A DNA stretch of 58,256 nt from Planctomycetaceae bacterium (GTDB lineage: Bacteria > Planctomycetota > Phycisphaerae > Phycisphaerales > SM1A02): NCBI GenBank assembly GCA_021297795.1, contig JAJTGL010000019.1, forward strand, positions 1 to 58,256, given 5' to 3'. Below the pieces are notes generated by a model. It was not told the DNA's origin, ran no database searches, and saw only the letters and a program-made list of their open reading frames with translations. Shown here in pieces: positions 28,822 to 37,870 of the stretch; position 1 is the first letter of the stretch; each line of letters begins with the position of its first letter. The position numbers and the translations under genes were made by a program.

Positions 28822-29061
28822 GGTTCTGGATCCTTCCCGCCGCGGGGGTTGCCCGGGGCGCCTGACAAACGCTGTCTGCCTCCGCCTGCTTCCATCGGCC
28901 CGGGGGGTGCCCCTCCGGGGGTGGTCTTTCGGAGTGGCGGCGGCATTGCAACGGCCGTGCCAGCCTGCCGGCCGCGATCGAGCGCCAAACCCGACGCGCC
29001 CGCGGCTCGAGGGCGTGCAGGCCTGCCGAAATGGCACCGATGGGATTGCTACCCTTCGCGG

Positions 29062-30084
29062 ATGCCTCCGCTCGGACCGCGCTTCTCCCCCGGCAACCTC
29101 CGCGCTGCCGCGGATCTCGTCGCGATGGCGACGCGTCACGCCGTCGTGGCACGGTCCGCGCTGCCGCCGGAGGCGATCGTTCGGAAGCCCGATGGCTCGA
29201 TCGTCACCGCGGTGGACGTGGCGCTCCAGGTGCTGATCCTGACGAGGCTTGAGGCGATCTTTGGCGAGGTGACCGTCATCGCCGAGGAGGATCTCTCCTC
29301 GATCGGCGGGAAGGCTGCCGCCGAATCGCATTGCCGCGCGCTCCTGAAGACGTGGGGTTACGAAGGTGGAGAGTCGGGCATCGTGCGAGCCCTCTCGATC
29401 GGCGGTCACGCGGGTCCGACCCGCGATGTCGACGCCTGCTGGGTGCTCGATCCGATCGACGGCACGCAGGGCTACGTCGACGGCGATCACTGGTGCCCAT
29501 GCCTCGCGCTCCTCGCCTACGGGACACCGGTCTTCGCGGCCAACGGATATCCGACGGTGCGCGGAGGGCAGTTGCTTGCCGGCGAGGCGGGTGGCGGGGC
29601 GTTCTGGAGTCCGCTTGAAGGTGGCGCGCGCACGCGCGCGCGGGTTTCGGTTGCGCCTCTCGGCGCGGACGAGATGCTCCGCGTCGTCGCGCCGGCGCGT
29701 GCGACGGCCCGACAGATCGAGATGCGTCTCGAGGTCGGTCGTTCGACCGGTCACCCGTGCACGCTCGTCCACTCGGATAGTCAGGCGAAGTATGCGCATG
29801 TGATCGCGGGTCTGGCGGACGTCGCCTACAGCAGGCGCGGTGGTGGTCCCGGGAAGTACGTCTGGGATCACGCGGGTGCGGTGCTCCTCGCCCACGAGGC
29901 GGGCGCGTGGATCGGCGACACCGATGGATCCGCGATCGACTGTTCCCTCGGTCGGAGGCTGGAGGGGAACAACGCGGTGATCTGCGCTGCGCGCGGGATC
30001 GGTCCGACGATCGCGAGCGCGCTTGCCGAGCGAGACCGTGTGGAAGGTGTGCCGCGCGCGAGGAGCGCGGGAGGCATCGCATGA
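29062..30084 (+). CDS. Inositol-monophosphatase-family phosphatase, 3'(2'),5'-bisphosphate nucleotidase-like
   Basis: Mg-dependent, Li-sensitive-type phosphatase family, 340 residues. Metal ligands are visible as Glu75-Glu76-Asp77 (IAEEDLSS) and Asp130/Asp133 in [12 protein letters not shown], with the C-terminal [12 protein letters not shown] motif. DPIDGTxGY and the length resemble the yeast Hal2/plant SAL1 type, which removes the 3'-phosphate from PAP, more than plain inositol monophosphatase. The ATG at 29062 is chosen; coding upstream in this frame is only the antisense of dnaK and ptsI. Its TGA overlaps the ATG of the next gene (ATGA). Confidence 0.88.
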   Translation: MPPLGPRFSPGNLRAAADLVAMATRHAVVARSALPPEAIVRKPDGSIVTAVDVALQVLILTRLEAIFGEVTVIAEEDLSSIGGKAAAESHCRALLKTWGYEGGESGIVRALSIGGHAGPTRDVDACWVLDPIDGTQGYVDGDHWCPCLALLAYGTPVFAANGYPTVRGGQLLAGEAGGGAFWSPLEGGARTRARVSVAPLGADEMLRVVAPARATARQIEMRLEVGRSTGHPCTLVHSDSQAKYAHVIAGLADVAYSRRGGGPGKYVWDHAGAVLLAHEAGAWIGDTDGSAIDCSLGRRLEGNNAVICAARGIGPTIASALAERDRVEGVPRARSAGGIA

Positions 30085-31076
30085 CGGAACGCGACCCGGA
30101 AGGCGACGGCATCGCCGCATGGACGCTTCTTCGCGTCTCGAAGGCGCCGGCGGTTCTCGCGTTGCTTGCCCTGGCGATCTCGAGCATCCTGACGGACCGT
30201 CTCGCCGCGCTCCAGTGGCTCTGGTGGACTCCCCGGTTTCTGCTCGCTGCTGCGGCGGTCGGATGGCTTGTCGTACTGTTCGCGCTTGCGCGGTTCGTCT
30301 GGCGGAGCGAGCGCGAGTCGCGGCGTCTCATGCGCTGGTGCGCCGTCGCTGCCGGCGTGCTGGCATGGACGCTGCTCGGGATGTGGGGGTTTCCGAAGAG
30401 CCGTCCGGAGGGGTCGATCCGGCTGGTGCATTGGAACCCCGCCGATCTCGCTGCGGATTTCTCCGTGGACGCCGCGCTGCAACTCCTGCATCTCAGGCCC
30501 GATCTGATCGTGGTGACGGATCCCGGCACGCCGCTGGCCCGGGAGCTCTCGCAAGGCTTCGGCTCGGCCGGCTACTCGATGGCCTTCGCGGGCAAGTTCC
30601 TGGTCTTTGCGCGAGGAGCGATCGGCGAGGCACAGCCCATCGTCGCCGCGCGCGATCGCTACATCTCGAGGATCAGGTGCGAGACGAGGCTCGGTCCGAT
30701 CCAGATCGAGGCGGTCGATCTCCCGAGTCGCACGACGCTGCCGCGCTATCAAGCGATCCGTTCCCTTCGCGCGGACCTGCATGCGGCGCGCGAGGAACGG
30801 GGCCTGGGTGAACCCGACATCCTCTGCGGAGACTTCAACGTGCCGCGAGGAAGTGCGTCGCTCGATCTTCTCGCGCCGGATGCGCGCGAGGCCTTCGCGA
30901 CCGCCGGGGCCGGATGGGGTGGCAGCTATCCGCGCGAATGGTCATTGCTCGGTATCGACCTCACGCTCGTCCGTGCGCCATGGCGTCCGGCGCGATCCGA
31001 GATCTGCGACTTCGGATTCGGACGCCATCGTGCGCAGATCGTGGATCTCACGCGCGACGAGGGCGTCGCGCGCTGA
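30081..31076 (+). CDS. Membrane-anchored endonuclease/exonuclease/phosphatase-family protein
   Basis: 331 residues. Three membrane helices occupy the first about 110 residues ([49 protein letters not shown]). A soluble domain of the exonuclease III/DNase I/sphingomyelinase fold follows, with IRLVHWNP as first strand, CGDFNVPRG as the GDFN motif and [10 protein letters not shown] in place of the usual SDHxP. The canonical metal-binding Glu of the second strand is not obvious. The architecture matches the YafD-like/EEP membrane proteins of unknown substrate. Coupled to the upstream phosphatase by an ATGA overlap. The last codons are partly duplicated past the stop. Confidence 0.83.
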   Translation: MTERDPEGDGIAAWTLLRVSKAPAVLALLALAISSILTDRLAALQWLWWTPRFLLAAAAVGWLVVLFALARFVWRSERESRRLMRWCAVAAGVLAWTLLGMWGFPKSRPEGSIRLVHWNPADLAADFSVDAALQLLHLRPDLIVVTDPGTPLARELSQGFGSAGYSMAFAGKFLVFARGAIGEAQPIVAARDRYISRIRCETRLGPIQIEAVDLPSRTTLPRYQAIRSLRADLHAAREERGLGEPDILCGDFNVPRGSASLDLLAPDAREAFATAGAGWGGSYPREWSLLGIDLTLVRAPWRPARSEICDFGFGRHRAQIVDLTRDEGVAR

Positions 31077-31113
31077 GTGTGGATTTCACGCACGACGAGA
31101 GCATCGCGCGCTG
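31041..31113. repeat. 35-bp duplicated end of the EEP-protein gene
   Basis: The final 35 bp of the CDS (31041-31075) recur at 31079-31113 with four differences, each a C/T or G/A transition. The second copy lies past the stop codon and is followed by two short TTTCGCGCGCTG-like echoes. Confidence 0.85.
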
Positions 31114-31203
31114 TTTCGCGCGCTGTTTCGTGCGCTCGGATCTCCACGTGGATGCGTTCGCGGGGATGGCGTCGCCGCCATGCGGTGGCGGGCCTGCGGT
31201 GCG

Positions 31204-31989
31204 TCACTCGTCCTGCGAGCCGCCGCCACCGTCGCCGTTGCCCGAGCCATCGCTCTGGGGCTTCGCGTCGATCCAGCGCCATGCGTCGATGAAGACGTCG
31301 TTGCCGATGAAGGAACTCGTCGGCTCCAGGGGCAGCGCCTTGTAGATGAGGTTCCCGTGGTCGAGGTGCCAGTCGACGCTGCCGTCGCCCTTGAGACGGT
31401 TGGTGCCCGTGCTGTGGTTGAAGTCGCGACGCGTGCGCATGCCGTCGACGACGAGCACCGTGCTGGAGAGGTTCCGGCCCTTCAGCAGCGAGAGGTTCGG
31501 GTTCTCCGCGGTCGGATCCATGTGGCTCCGGTAGTGGTAGTTCCCGTAGATCAGGCCCATGTTCCCGAGGACGAGATTGCGCGTCTCGAAGATCCCCTGG
31601 TAGCGATCGAAGGGATGGTCGCCCATGTGGCAGGGGCAGTAGAAGACGCGCGGATCCGTGACATCGAGCGTGAAGAGCAGGAGCCCGAGACCGTCGAGGT
31701 ACGAGCCGGTCGGCGAGGTGAGCGCCATCGCCTCGCCCCATTGTGCGGTCGAGCGGTTGGCGGTCACGCTGAGACGGGGCACGTCGTCGCCGTGGCGCTC
31801 GGAGTACTCGATGAGGCCGCAGCCGATCTGGCGCATGTTGCTCATGCACCGCACGCGCCCGGCGGCCGAACGCGCGCTCGAAAGCACGGGCATCAGGATG
31901 CCGGTCAGGACGGTGACGATGCTGATGACGACGAGAAGCTCGAAGATCGTGAAGCCCGCCCGGCCGGTGCTTCGGGGCGACGGCGACAT
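31204..31989 (-). CDS. Type II pseudopilin-like protein
   Basis: 261 residues with a short leader then the class III prepilin motif GFTIFELLVVISIVTVLTGI, whose Gly-Phe bond is the prepilin-peptidase cut site. The helix is followed by a beta domain with VFYCPCHMGDHPF, VLVVDGMRTRRDF and HLDHGNLIY. This resembles the DUF1559/H-X9-DG type pseudopilins expanded in planctomycetes. The C-terminus is Gly/Asp-rich. The ATG at 31989 gives an 11-residue leader and is preferred to a TTG 72 bp earlier. No secretion-machinery genes are adjacent. Confidence 0.85.
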   Translation of the reverse strand: MSPSPRSTGRAGFTIFELLVVISIVTVLTGILMPVLSSARSAAGRVRCMSNMRQIGCGLIEYSERHGDDVPRLSVTANRSTAQWGEAMALTSPTGSYLDGLGLLLFTLDVTDPRVFYCPCHMGDHPFDRYQGIFETRNLVLGNMGLIYGNYHYRSHMDPTAENPNLSLLKGRNLSSTVLVVDGMRTRRDFNHSTGTNRLKGDGSVDWHLDHGNLIYKALPLEPTSSFIGNDVFIDAWRWIDAKPQSDGSGNGDGGGGSQDE

Positions 31990-32815
31990 TCCCGGGGCCG
32001 CGTGCGGCCTCGATGCGGGAGGGATGCTGTCACGATCCGTCGGCAACCTTGTGGACTCCAAGATCGATCGACCGTCAACTCTTCATCGATCTCAAGATCG
32101 ATTCTTGCGTGCATGACTGGCTCATCCGGTTGCATCCTGCTTTCGCGGTCGACCGGTGCGGTTCGACAAACGGTTCCCAGCATGCTCCGGGGCAACACAG
32201 CCCGGCGTCTCTTCAGTCTCTTCTCTTCAGTCTCTTCTCTTCAGTCTCTTCTCTTCAGTCTCTTCTCTTCAGTCTCTTCTCTTCAGTCACTTCAACGGCG
32301 ATCTCATTCACCGGCTCTTGCGCGGCGGGGGCTGCGCGGAGCACTCCTACAGACGATTCGGGGATGTTGTTCCTCTTGCCGGACGGAACGCCGGAGCTGC
32401 TCGGCTGTTGCAGCGGTCTCGCACCGACGCTCGAAAATCGCCCGATTCCCGTCACGTCCCCGGAGCGCCTTCGCGTGACCGGGGACGACGGGATTCAGGA
32501 ACTTCCGGGACGAGAGTACCTCCGAAAGCGCGGAAGCAAACCGTATTGGTTGGAAAGTGCTCGGAAGCCGGGTACATTCTCGACGGTGGCGGGTGGTTGG
32601 CGACCTCCGCCGGAACACGGGTTTCGGTGACGTGCAGTTGACGTGTCGTTGTCGAGTGTCCGCGGCGCGAAGCCTCGGACAGTCGCTGCGGCTGCGCGAT
32701 CTCAGGCCGGCATGCGGCTGTGAGGTGTGTCGGAGGTCGGCGGTCGTCGAGGTGGACGAGCGCGCGCGGGTGTTCCGCGCGTCGCGAGCGAGCCCGAGCA
32801 AGGTTGAGCCTCCTG
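31990..32815. other. 826-bp divergent gap before the sigma-factor gene
   Basis: Between the pseudopilin and ECF sigma genes (divergent). It holds a pyrimidine-rich 14-bp tandem array at 32211-32288. ORFs through the array exist in several frames but their translations are simply the repeat, so no gene is called. Promoters could not be identified by eye. Confidence 0.5.
32211..32288. repeat. 14-bp tandem repeat, five full copies plus a partial
   Basis: Five identical units of CTTCAGTCTCTTCT run from 32211 to 32280 and a sixth begins at 32281. The plus strand is pyrimidine-rich, the minus strand purine-rich. Perfect identity suggests recent expansion. Confidence 0.95.
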
Positions 32816-33391
32816 ATGGACTCTCAGGAACGAACCGACTGGGAACTCATGCAGCGGGTCGCAGCCTCTGACGAGGCCGCCCTCGATGAGCTTTACCGTC
32901 GATTTAGTGCCCTTGTGTTCCAATCTTCCCGCCAAGTGCTGCGATCTCGGGCCGAAACCGAGGATGCCGTCCAGGAGGTCTTCGTGCGGCTCTGGCGGAC
33001 GGCCGATCGGTTCGATCCCCATCGCGCCAAACTGGTGACCTGGGTGATGCTGATCTCGCGGCGGCATCTGATCGATCGACTCCGACGGCAGTCGGCGAGG
33101 CCCGATCGGGCGGAACTGGACACGTCGCGCACCGACGCCGGTGGAGCCGTGGCCAGGGCCGAGCCCGAGGGCGGCGCGGAGGGCGAGGAGGGGCGTGACC
33201 GCTTGCGCCGGCAACTCAACCGGCTCCCCGAACTGCAGCGGACGGTGATTGAGCGCGCCTACCTCCAGGGTTTCAGCCTCCGCGAGATCGCCGAGCAGCT
33301 GCAGACCCCCCTTGGCACGGTCAAGAGCGCGTTGAGCCGGGGTCTTGCCCGGCTCCGCGAGCTCGAGGGAGCTCAGGAGGGAGAGGCATAA
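32816..33391 (+). CDS. ECF-type RNA polymerase sigma factor
   Basis: 191-residue sigma-70-family group 4 factor. Region 2 is clear (DELYRRFSALVFQSSRQVLR, then EDAVQEVFVRLW) and so is region 4 (LPELQRTVIERAYLQGFSLR, EIAEQLQTPLGTVKSALSRG). A variable, acidic linker sits between. The ATG at 32816 begins just before the conserved ELMQRVA segment. A gene 335 bp downstream on the same strand encodes a membrane-anchored protein that looks like its anti-sigma factor, similar to SigK/RskA pairs. Target promoters unknown. Confidence 0.93.
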   Translation: MDSQERTDWELMQRVAASDEAALDELYRRFSALVFQSSRQVLRSRAETEDAVQEVFVRLWRTADRFDPHRAKLVTWVMLISRRHLIDRLRRQSARPDRAELDTSRTDAGGAVARAEPEGGAEGEEGRDRLRRQLNRLPELQRTVIERAYLQGFSLREIAEQLQTPLGTVKSALSRGLARLRELEGAQEGEA

Positions 33392-33726
33392 GGCCGTGCT
33401 GCGAGGCCCTGGGCGATGATTTTGTCGATTCTGCGCACTGCCTTGCGGATTCCGAAGGGTTCAAGCGCACAATGGCAGCTGATGGACGCAACCGCAGACG
33501 AGAGCGGCACGTAAGGACGCGCCGCCGCCCCTCGGGATGGTTGGTTTGAGACGCGGTAAGGCGCGGCACGAAGACCGTGGGTGAGGTTCGGTGCGTTGCG
33601 CGCGGAACTCAGCCTGATGCCCGGCCGGTGCGAATGGATCCCGTTTGCTGCTGCTTCTGTAGACCGGGGTGCGAGACGCGTGAGATGAGTTGACGCGACG
33701 TGACGCGTGACGAGAGAGGCAAGTCC
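33392..33726. other. 335-bp gap between sigma and anti-sigma genes
   Basis: Sigma and anti-sigma genes usually abut. This gap has no protein-like ORF on either strand and no recognisable terminator; a separate promoter for the anti-sigma gene may be here. Confidence 0.4.
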
Positions 33727-34641
33727 ATGCGAGAGTTCGATCGATCAGCTTCCACCCCGCCGACGCGCGACGAGCTTCTTGAGCTCGCGGCGTTCGAGAT
33801 GCTGGGCGTGCTGGACGACGTCGATATCGCGCGTTTCGGGCGCGCCCTCGCAGACGCCGCGCCATCGGTTCAGGCGGAGGTCTCCGCGCTGCAGGCCCGC
33901 ATGGCGGTCGATCCGCTCTTCCGCGACGAGTCGGCGATGCCGTCCGCATCGCTCGGCCTTCGAACCAAGGCTCGGCTGCTCGAGGAGATCGAGACCGAAG
34001 CGGCCAACGCCGCGCCGATCGCGACGATCGGCCCCCGGACTGGCGCGCGGGTGGGTGCGGGCGTTCGTCGCGACGATTCCGCCGTGATCACGACCGAGTC
34101 GATGCGCGAGATCCTCGCGGAGGTCGCCGCGCGCAACACCTCGGTGCGTCCGCAACGGCAGCTCTTCTGGCGCGCCGCCTCGTTCTTCCTGCTCGCGGGC
34201 CTTGGCGTGTCGCTCTACTTCAACCAGCAGCTCTCGCGCACGGCGATGCAGCTCGCGGCGAGCGTGAACGAGCGCGCACTCAGCCCCGAGTCGCTCGAGG
34301 CCGCCAAGTCTCTGGCGCCGTTCGATGTCGCGTCCGCCCGTCCCATCGACCTTCCGCTTGCATTCGGCGAGTCGAGGGCGCGCATCGACGCGCTTCTCCA
34401 GCAGGACACCGGCAACGGCCGAAGTCGACTGCTGGTGCAGGGGATCGGCGTCAGCCGGCGTGAGATCGTCCGCGTGGCCGTGAAGGATCGGGACGGCAAG
34501 GTGCTCGACACCCATCAGGTCAACGCAGGCCAGAGCGGCCTCTTCTTCGCGTACCTCGAGATCGACGCGCTTCCCGCGGCCGGAATCATCGAGGTCGAGC
34601 TCGAGGATGGCGCGACGTTCCGGGCGACCTACGGCGCTTGA
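33727..34641 (+). CDS. Probable membrane anti-sigma factor (RskA-like)
   Basis: 304 residues. The N-terminal helical part (ELLELAAFEMLGVLDDVDIA, RFGRALADAAPS) has the look of an anti-sigma domain of the RskA/zinc-free type, with no HxxxCxxC zinc motif. One membrane helix lies near residues 145-160 (AASFFLLAGLGVSLYF), followed by a periplasmic domain with a final beta-rich part (IVRVAVKDRDGKVLDTHQ). Placement after the ECF sigma gene supports the call. The ATG at 33727 has a good GAGAGG ribosome site; a GTG 27 bp upstream is the alternative. A tandem array begins directly after its stop. Confidence 0.72.
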   Translation: MREFDRSASTPPTRDELLELAAFEMLGVLDDVDIARFGRALADAAPSVQAEVSALQARMAVDPLFRDESAMPSASLGLRTKARLLEEIETEAANAAPIATIGPRTGARVGAGVRRDDSAVITTESMREILAEVAARNTSVRPQRQLFWRAASFFLLAGLGVSLYFNQQLSRTAMQLAASVNERALSPESLEAAKSLAPFDVASARPIDLPLAFGESRARIDALLQQDTGNGRSRLLVQGIGVSRREIVRVAVKDRDGKVLDTHQVNAGQSGLFFAYLEIDALPAAGIIEVELEDGATFRATYGA

Positions 34642-34646
34642 TCCCG

Positions 34647-34701
34647 CGACCGGACCTCGACCGGACCTCGACCGGCCCCCAACCGGACCCCGCCCGGAAC
34701 T
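34647..34701. repeat. 11-bp tandem repeat after the anti-sigma gene
   Basis: Five consecutive 11-bp units; the first two are CGACCGGACCT exactly and the next three drift (CGACCGGCCCC, CAACCGGACCC, CGCCCGGAACT). It starts 5 bp after the stop codon. Confidence 0.85.
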
Positions 34702-34805
34702 CGACTGCCGCCGCAGGAACATCCACTCGACTTGTGGGGACGACCGGCACGCCTCGCGACGAAGTGGATCGTGTCTTCCGGGCGGCCGCATCGTGCGGCG
34801 ACCCG

Positions 34806-36842
34806 TCAACCGCTCTTGCGGATCCACTCTTCCTCGAGTTCGGACTGCTCGCGCGCGAGTTCCTCGCGACGCGCGAGCAACTTCTTCGTCTTGGCGGCAT
34901 CGCTCGCCGTCTTCGGGTCGGCGAACTCGAAGTCGATCTGCATGAGCTCGCGGCCGATGTCGGCGATGCGCGCCTCGATCTTCTCGAGCGCGAGGTTCGA
35001 GTACTTGCTGCGCGGCTTTCCAGCCTGCTTCTGCGCCGGCGCCGGCTTGGTCGAGACCGATGGCGCTGTGGGTTGCGGCTGCTGCGGCCTCGGGTCCGCT
35101 TGCTTCGCGGCGGGCTTCGGCGTCGGCTTCGAGTCGCCGCGCTTCGCGCGCGCGGCCGCCTCGGCGGACTCGGCCTTCTGCTTCGCCTCCCAGTCGCGGT
35201 AGGAGCCATCGAAGACGCGCGCGTTGCCGGCGCCGTCGAGCACGACCAGCTTGTCGCAGACGTCGTCGAGCAGCGCGCGATCGTGCGAGATGAGGAGCAG
35301 GACGCCGCCGTGCCCGCCCTTGCCGCCGATCTTGGTGCGGTCGACGTCGCCGAACTTGTCGAGCGCCTCCTCGAGACGCTCCGCGCTCGGGATGTCGAGG
35401 TGGTTCGTCGGCTCGTCGAGGACAAGCAGGTTCTTCGCGCTCGCGATCAGCGACGCGAGCACGAGCCGCCCGCGCTCGCCGCCCGAGAGGTCGCCGATGG
35501 CCTTGTCCTGCTCCTCGCCGGTGAAGAGGAACGCACCAGCGAGGTTGCGGGCCTCCTGCTCGCTCGCGCGCGGAGCACCCTCGAGCGAGCGGATCGTGTT
35601 CTGGAGGAACTCCCACGCAAGGAGATTGCGGTCGATGTGGTCCTGCGTCTGGCGGAACCAGCCGATCGAGAGGCGCGGCGAGCGCTTGATCTCGCCCGAG
35701 TCGGTCTCGAGGTCGCCGAGGAGCGTTCGGACCAGCGTGGTCTTGCCCGCGCCGTTCGGCCCGATGATGCCGATCCGGTCGCCGGGGCGCGCGGAGAGCG
35801 AGAGGTTTCGGAAGCAGACGCGGTCGCCGAAGCTCTTCGAGATGTTCTCCGCGACGAACGCGAAGTCGCCCATCGTCGGCGGATCGGGCAGATCGAGGTT
35901 CATCACGCCCATCTCGGCGTGCTTCTCGACGAGGCTCTCCTCCTTGAAGCGCTCGAGCCGCGTCTCGCGGCCGCGCGCCTGCTTCGCGCGCTGGCCGGCG
36001 CGGTAGCGGTCGATGAAGGCCTGTTCCTGGCGGATCCTATCCTGCTGCTTCTCGTGCTGCCGCTCGACCGTGAGCATGCGCTCGGCGCGCAGCGAGCGGA
36101 ACGCCGCGTAGTTGCCGGGATACTCGCGCAGGACGCCGCGGTCGATCTCGATGATCCGGTTCACGACGCGGTCGAGCAGCCAGCGGTCGTGCGAGATGAG
36201 GACGACCGAGCCCTTGAACTCGTCGGCGAGGAACTCCTCGAGCCAGCGCCGGCCCTCGATGTCGAGGTGGTTGGTCGGTTCGTCGAGGAGGAGGAGGTCG
36301 GGGCTCGAGAGCAGGAGCCGCGCGAGGCCGAGCCGCGCCTTCTGTCCGCCGGAGAGTCCCTTCACCGGAAGCTCGAAGTCGTCGTCGGTGAAGCCGAGAC
36401 CGTGCAGGGCCGCGTCGATCTTGTGGTCGACGGCGTAGCCGCCGGACGCCTCGATCTGCTCCTCGATCGCGACCTGGCGGTTCATGAGCTTCTCGAGTTC
36501 GTCTGGCTCGGCCGTCGCCATGCGGTCGTAGACGCCCTCGAGCTCGGCCTTGAGCGTCTCGATCGACGCGAAGGCCTCCGCGGCCGCACCCCGCAGCGTC
36601 TTCTCCTGCGGCAGCTTCGGATCCTGCTCGAGGTAGCCGATCCGCACGGTGCGCGCGATCTGCACCTCGCCGTCGTCTGGCTTGAGGAGTCCCGCGATCA
36701 GCTTGAAGAGCGTGCTCTTGCCGCAGCCGTTTCGTCCGACGAGCCCGATGCGCTCGCCCTCGTGGATCGAACCGCTCACGCCGTCGAGGAGAAGGCGCGT
36801 GCCGTGGCCGAAGCGGAGGTTGGCGAGGGTGACGAGGGACAT
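34806..36842 (-). CDS. ABC-F family ATPase (Uup/EttA-like)
   Basis: 678-residue duplicated ATPase without membrane segments, of the class that acts on ribosomes. Walker A motifs are GRNGCGKST (about residue 38) and GPNGAGKTT (about 347); signature motifs are LSGGQKARLGLARL and LSGGERGRLVLASL, each followed by LLDEPTNHLDI-type Walker B. The linker between the two halves (about 245-310) is the charged P-site tRNA-interacting arm region. After about residue 575 there is a Lys/Pro/Ala linker and a C-terminal coiled coil (NLALEKIEARIADIGREL), as in Uup. The ATG at 36842 precedes MSLVTLANLRFGHG. Which ABC-F subfamily it belongs to is not decided. Confidence 0.93.
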   Translation of the reverse strand: MSLVTLANLRFGHGTRLLLDGVSGSIHEGERIGLVGRNGCGKSTLFKLIAGLLKPDDGEVQIARTVRIGYLEQDPKLPQEKTLRGAAAEAFASIETLKAELEGVYDRMATAEPDELEKLMNRQVAIEEQIEASGGYAVDHKIDAALHGLGFTDDDFELPVKGLSGGQKARLGLARLLLSSPDLLLLDEPTNHLDIEGRRWLEEFLADEFKGSVVLISHDRWLLDRVVNRIIEIDRGVLREYPGNYAAFRSLRAERMLTVERQHEKQQDRIRQEQAFIDRYRAGQRAKQARGRETRLERFKEESLVEKHAEMGVMNLDLPDPPTMGDFAFVAENISKSFGDRVCFRNLSLSARPGDRIGIIGPNGAGKTTLVRTLLGDLETDSGEIKRSPRLSIGWFRQTQDHIDRNLLAWEFLQNTIRSLEGAPRASEQEARNLAGAFLFTGEEQDKAIGDLSGGERGRLVLASLIASAKNLLVLDEPTNHLDIPSAERLEEALDKFGDVDRTKIGGKGGHGGVLLLISHDRALLDDVCDKLVVLDGAGNARVFDGSYRDWEAKQKAESAEAAARAKRGDSKPTPKPAAKQADPRPQQPQPTAPSVSTKPAPAQKQAGKPRSKYSNLALEKIEARIADIGRELMQIDFEFADPKTASDAAKTKKLLARREELAREQSELEEEWIRKSG

Positions 36843-36934
36843 CGCGGAGGTCGGACGGCCGGGAAGTGGGGGAGCCCCGCCGCGGGTCGGCCGGAAGGGG
36901 GAGAAGCGTAGCAGACCGACCGTGGTCGGCGCGT

Positions 36935-37843
36935 TCAATCGTCGCGCGGGACGGGCTTTCCACGCCATTCCCAGATCCACGCGACGAGGCGTCGGTCTCC
37001 GGGCGGCAGCACCGCGCGCGCGCAGAGCGAGAGGAGCGCAGGCGCCGCGAGGGCGGCCAGTGCCGCGATCGCCGAGTAGAGGATGCACGCGACGATGATG
37101 AAGAACCCGAGGTTCTCACGCAGCGCGTGCTGGTTCCACGTGGCTCCGATCGCAGGAATCCTGTTCATGGACACCGTCGGGACGGCGATGATGATGCAGC
37201 CGAGGACGACGGGTGCCGTGCCGGCGACCATGCGGACGAGACCTCCGCGACGCATCGCCGCGCCACCGACCAGGATGGAGAGCGGGATGAGCGGGACGAT
37301 GCCGAGACCGAGGATGATGAGCAGTGGTTCGGCCGCCGGCACGCTGAACCGCGACGCGCGGAGCGCGGCAACGCCCTCGGGTGTGCCGAGCCAAGCCTTG
37401 TCCGCGGAGCTCCACGACCCCATGTCGGTGGTATCCGCGTGCGCCGGCGAGGCCTGCAGGTACGCCTCGTGCAAAGCCTGGCCCGAGTTCTCTGCGGAGA
37501 TGAAGGACGCGACGGTCGCGAAACCGCCGCCGAAGCCGGCGAGGAGCAGCACCGCGCCGATCATCGAGGCGACGAGGCCTGTGGCGACCACGGACTTGAT
37601 GCGTCGGATCCATGGCGCGGCCGTCGGATACTCGGCGAGCGCGGTCGCGGTGCCGCATTCGCCGCAGCGCACGAAGAGGAGCCCTGTGCTCGGCTCTCGC
37701 TCGATCGTGCGGCCGATCAGGGGATGAAAGCACGTGGTGCAGGCGCGGTCGCCGGTGAGGGTCTCGCGGACGACGGACATCGACGCGCCGCCTGCGGGCG
37801 TGCGGTGCTCGACTTCGGGATCTGATGGGGTTTCGGGGTGCAT
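36935..37843 (-). CDS. Membrane protein with N-terminal zinc ribbon
   Basis: 302 residues, not recognised as a named family. A zinc-ribbon-like pair is formed by Cys35/Cys38 (ACTTCFHP) and Cys60/Cys63 (RCGECG). Four or so hydrophobic segments follow ([77 protein letters not shown]). The gene just upstream on this strand has the same plan (zinc ribbon then helices), separated by 27 bp, so the two are probably one operon. Function unknown. Confidence 0.75.
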   Translation of the reverse strand: MHPETPSDPEVEHRTPAGGASMSVVRETLTGDRACTTCFHPLIGRTIEREPSTGLLFVRCGECGTATALAEYPTAAPWIRRIKSVVATGLVASMIGAVLLLAGFGGGFATVASFISAENSGQALHEAYLQASPAHADTTDMGSWSSADKAWLGTPEGVAALRASRFSVPAAEPLLIILGLGIVPLIPLSILVGGAAMRRGGLVRMVAGTAPVVLGCIIIAVPTVSMNRIPAIGATWNQHALRENLGFFIIVACILYSAIAALAALAAPALLSLCARAVLPPGDRRLVAWIWEWRGKPVPRDD

Positions 37844-37870
37844 GGTGTTCTGGAGTCGACGCTTGCGGAG

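Noticed and set aside
28822-29061. CIRCE heat-shock operator before dnaK
   Set aside because: No TTAGCACTC/GAGTGCTAA inverted pair; only G-runs near 28900-28920.
32211-32288. CRISPR array
   Set aside because: Units are contiguous 14-mers with no spacers and no cas genes nearby.
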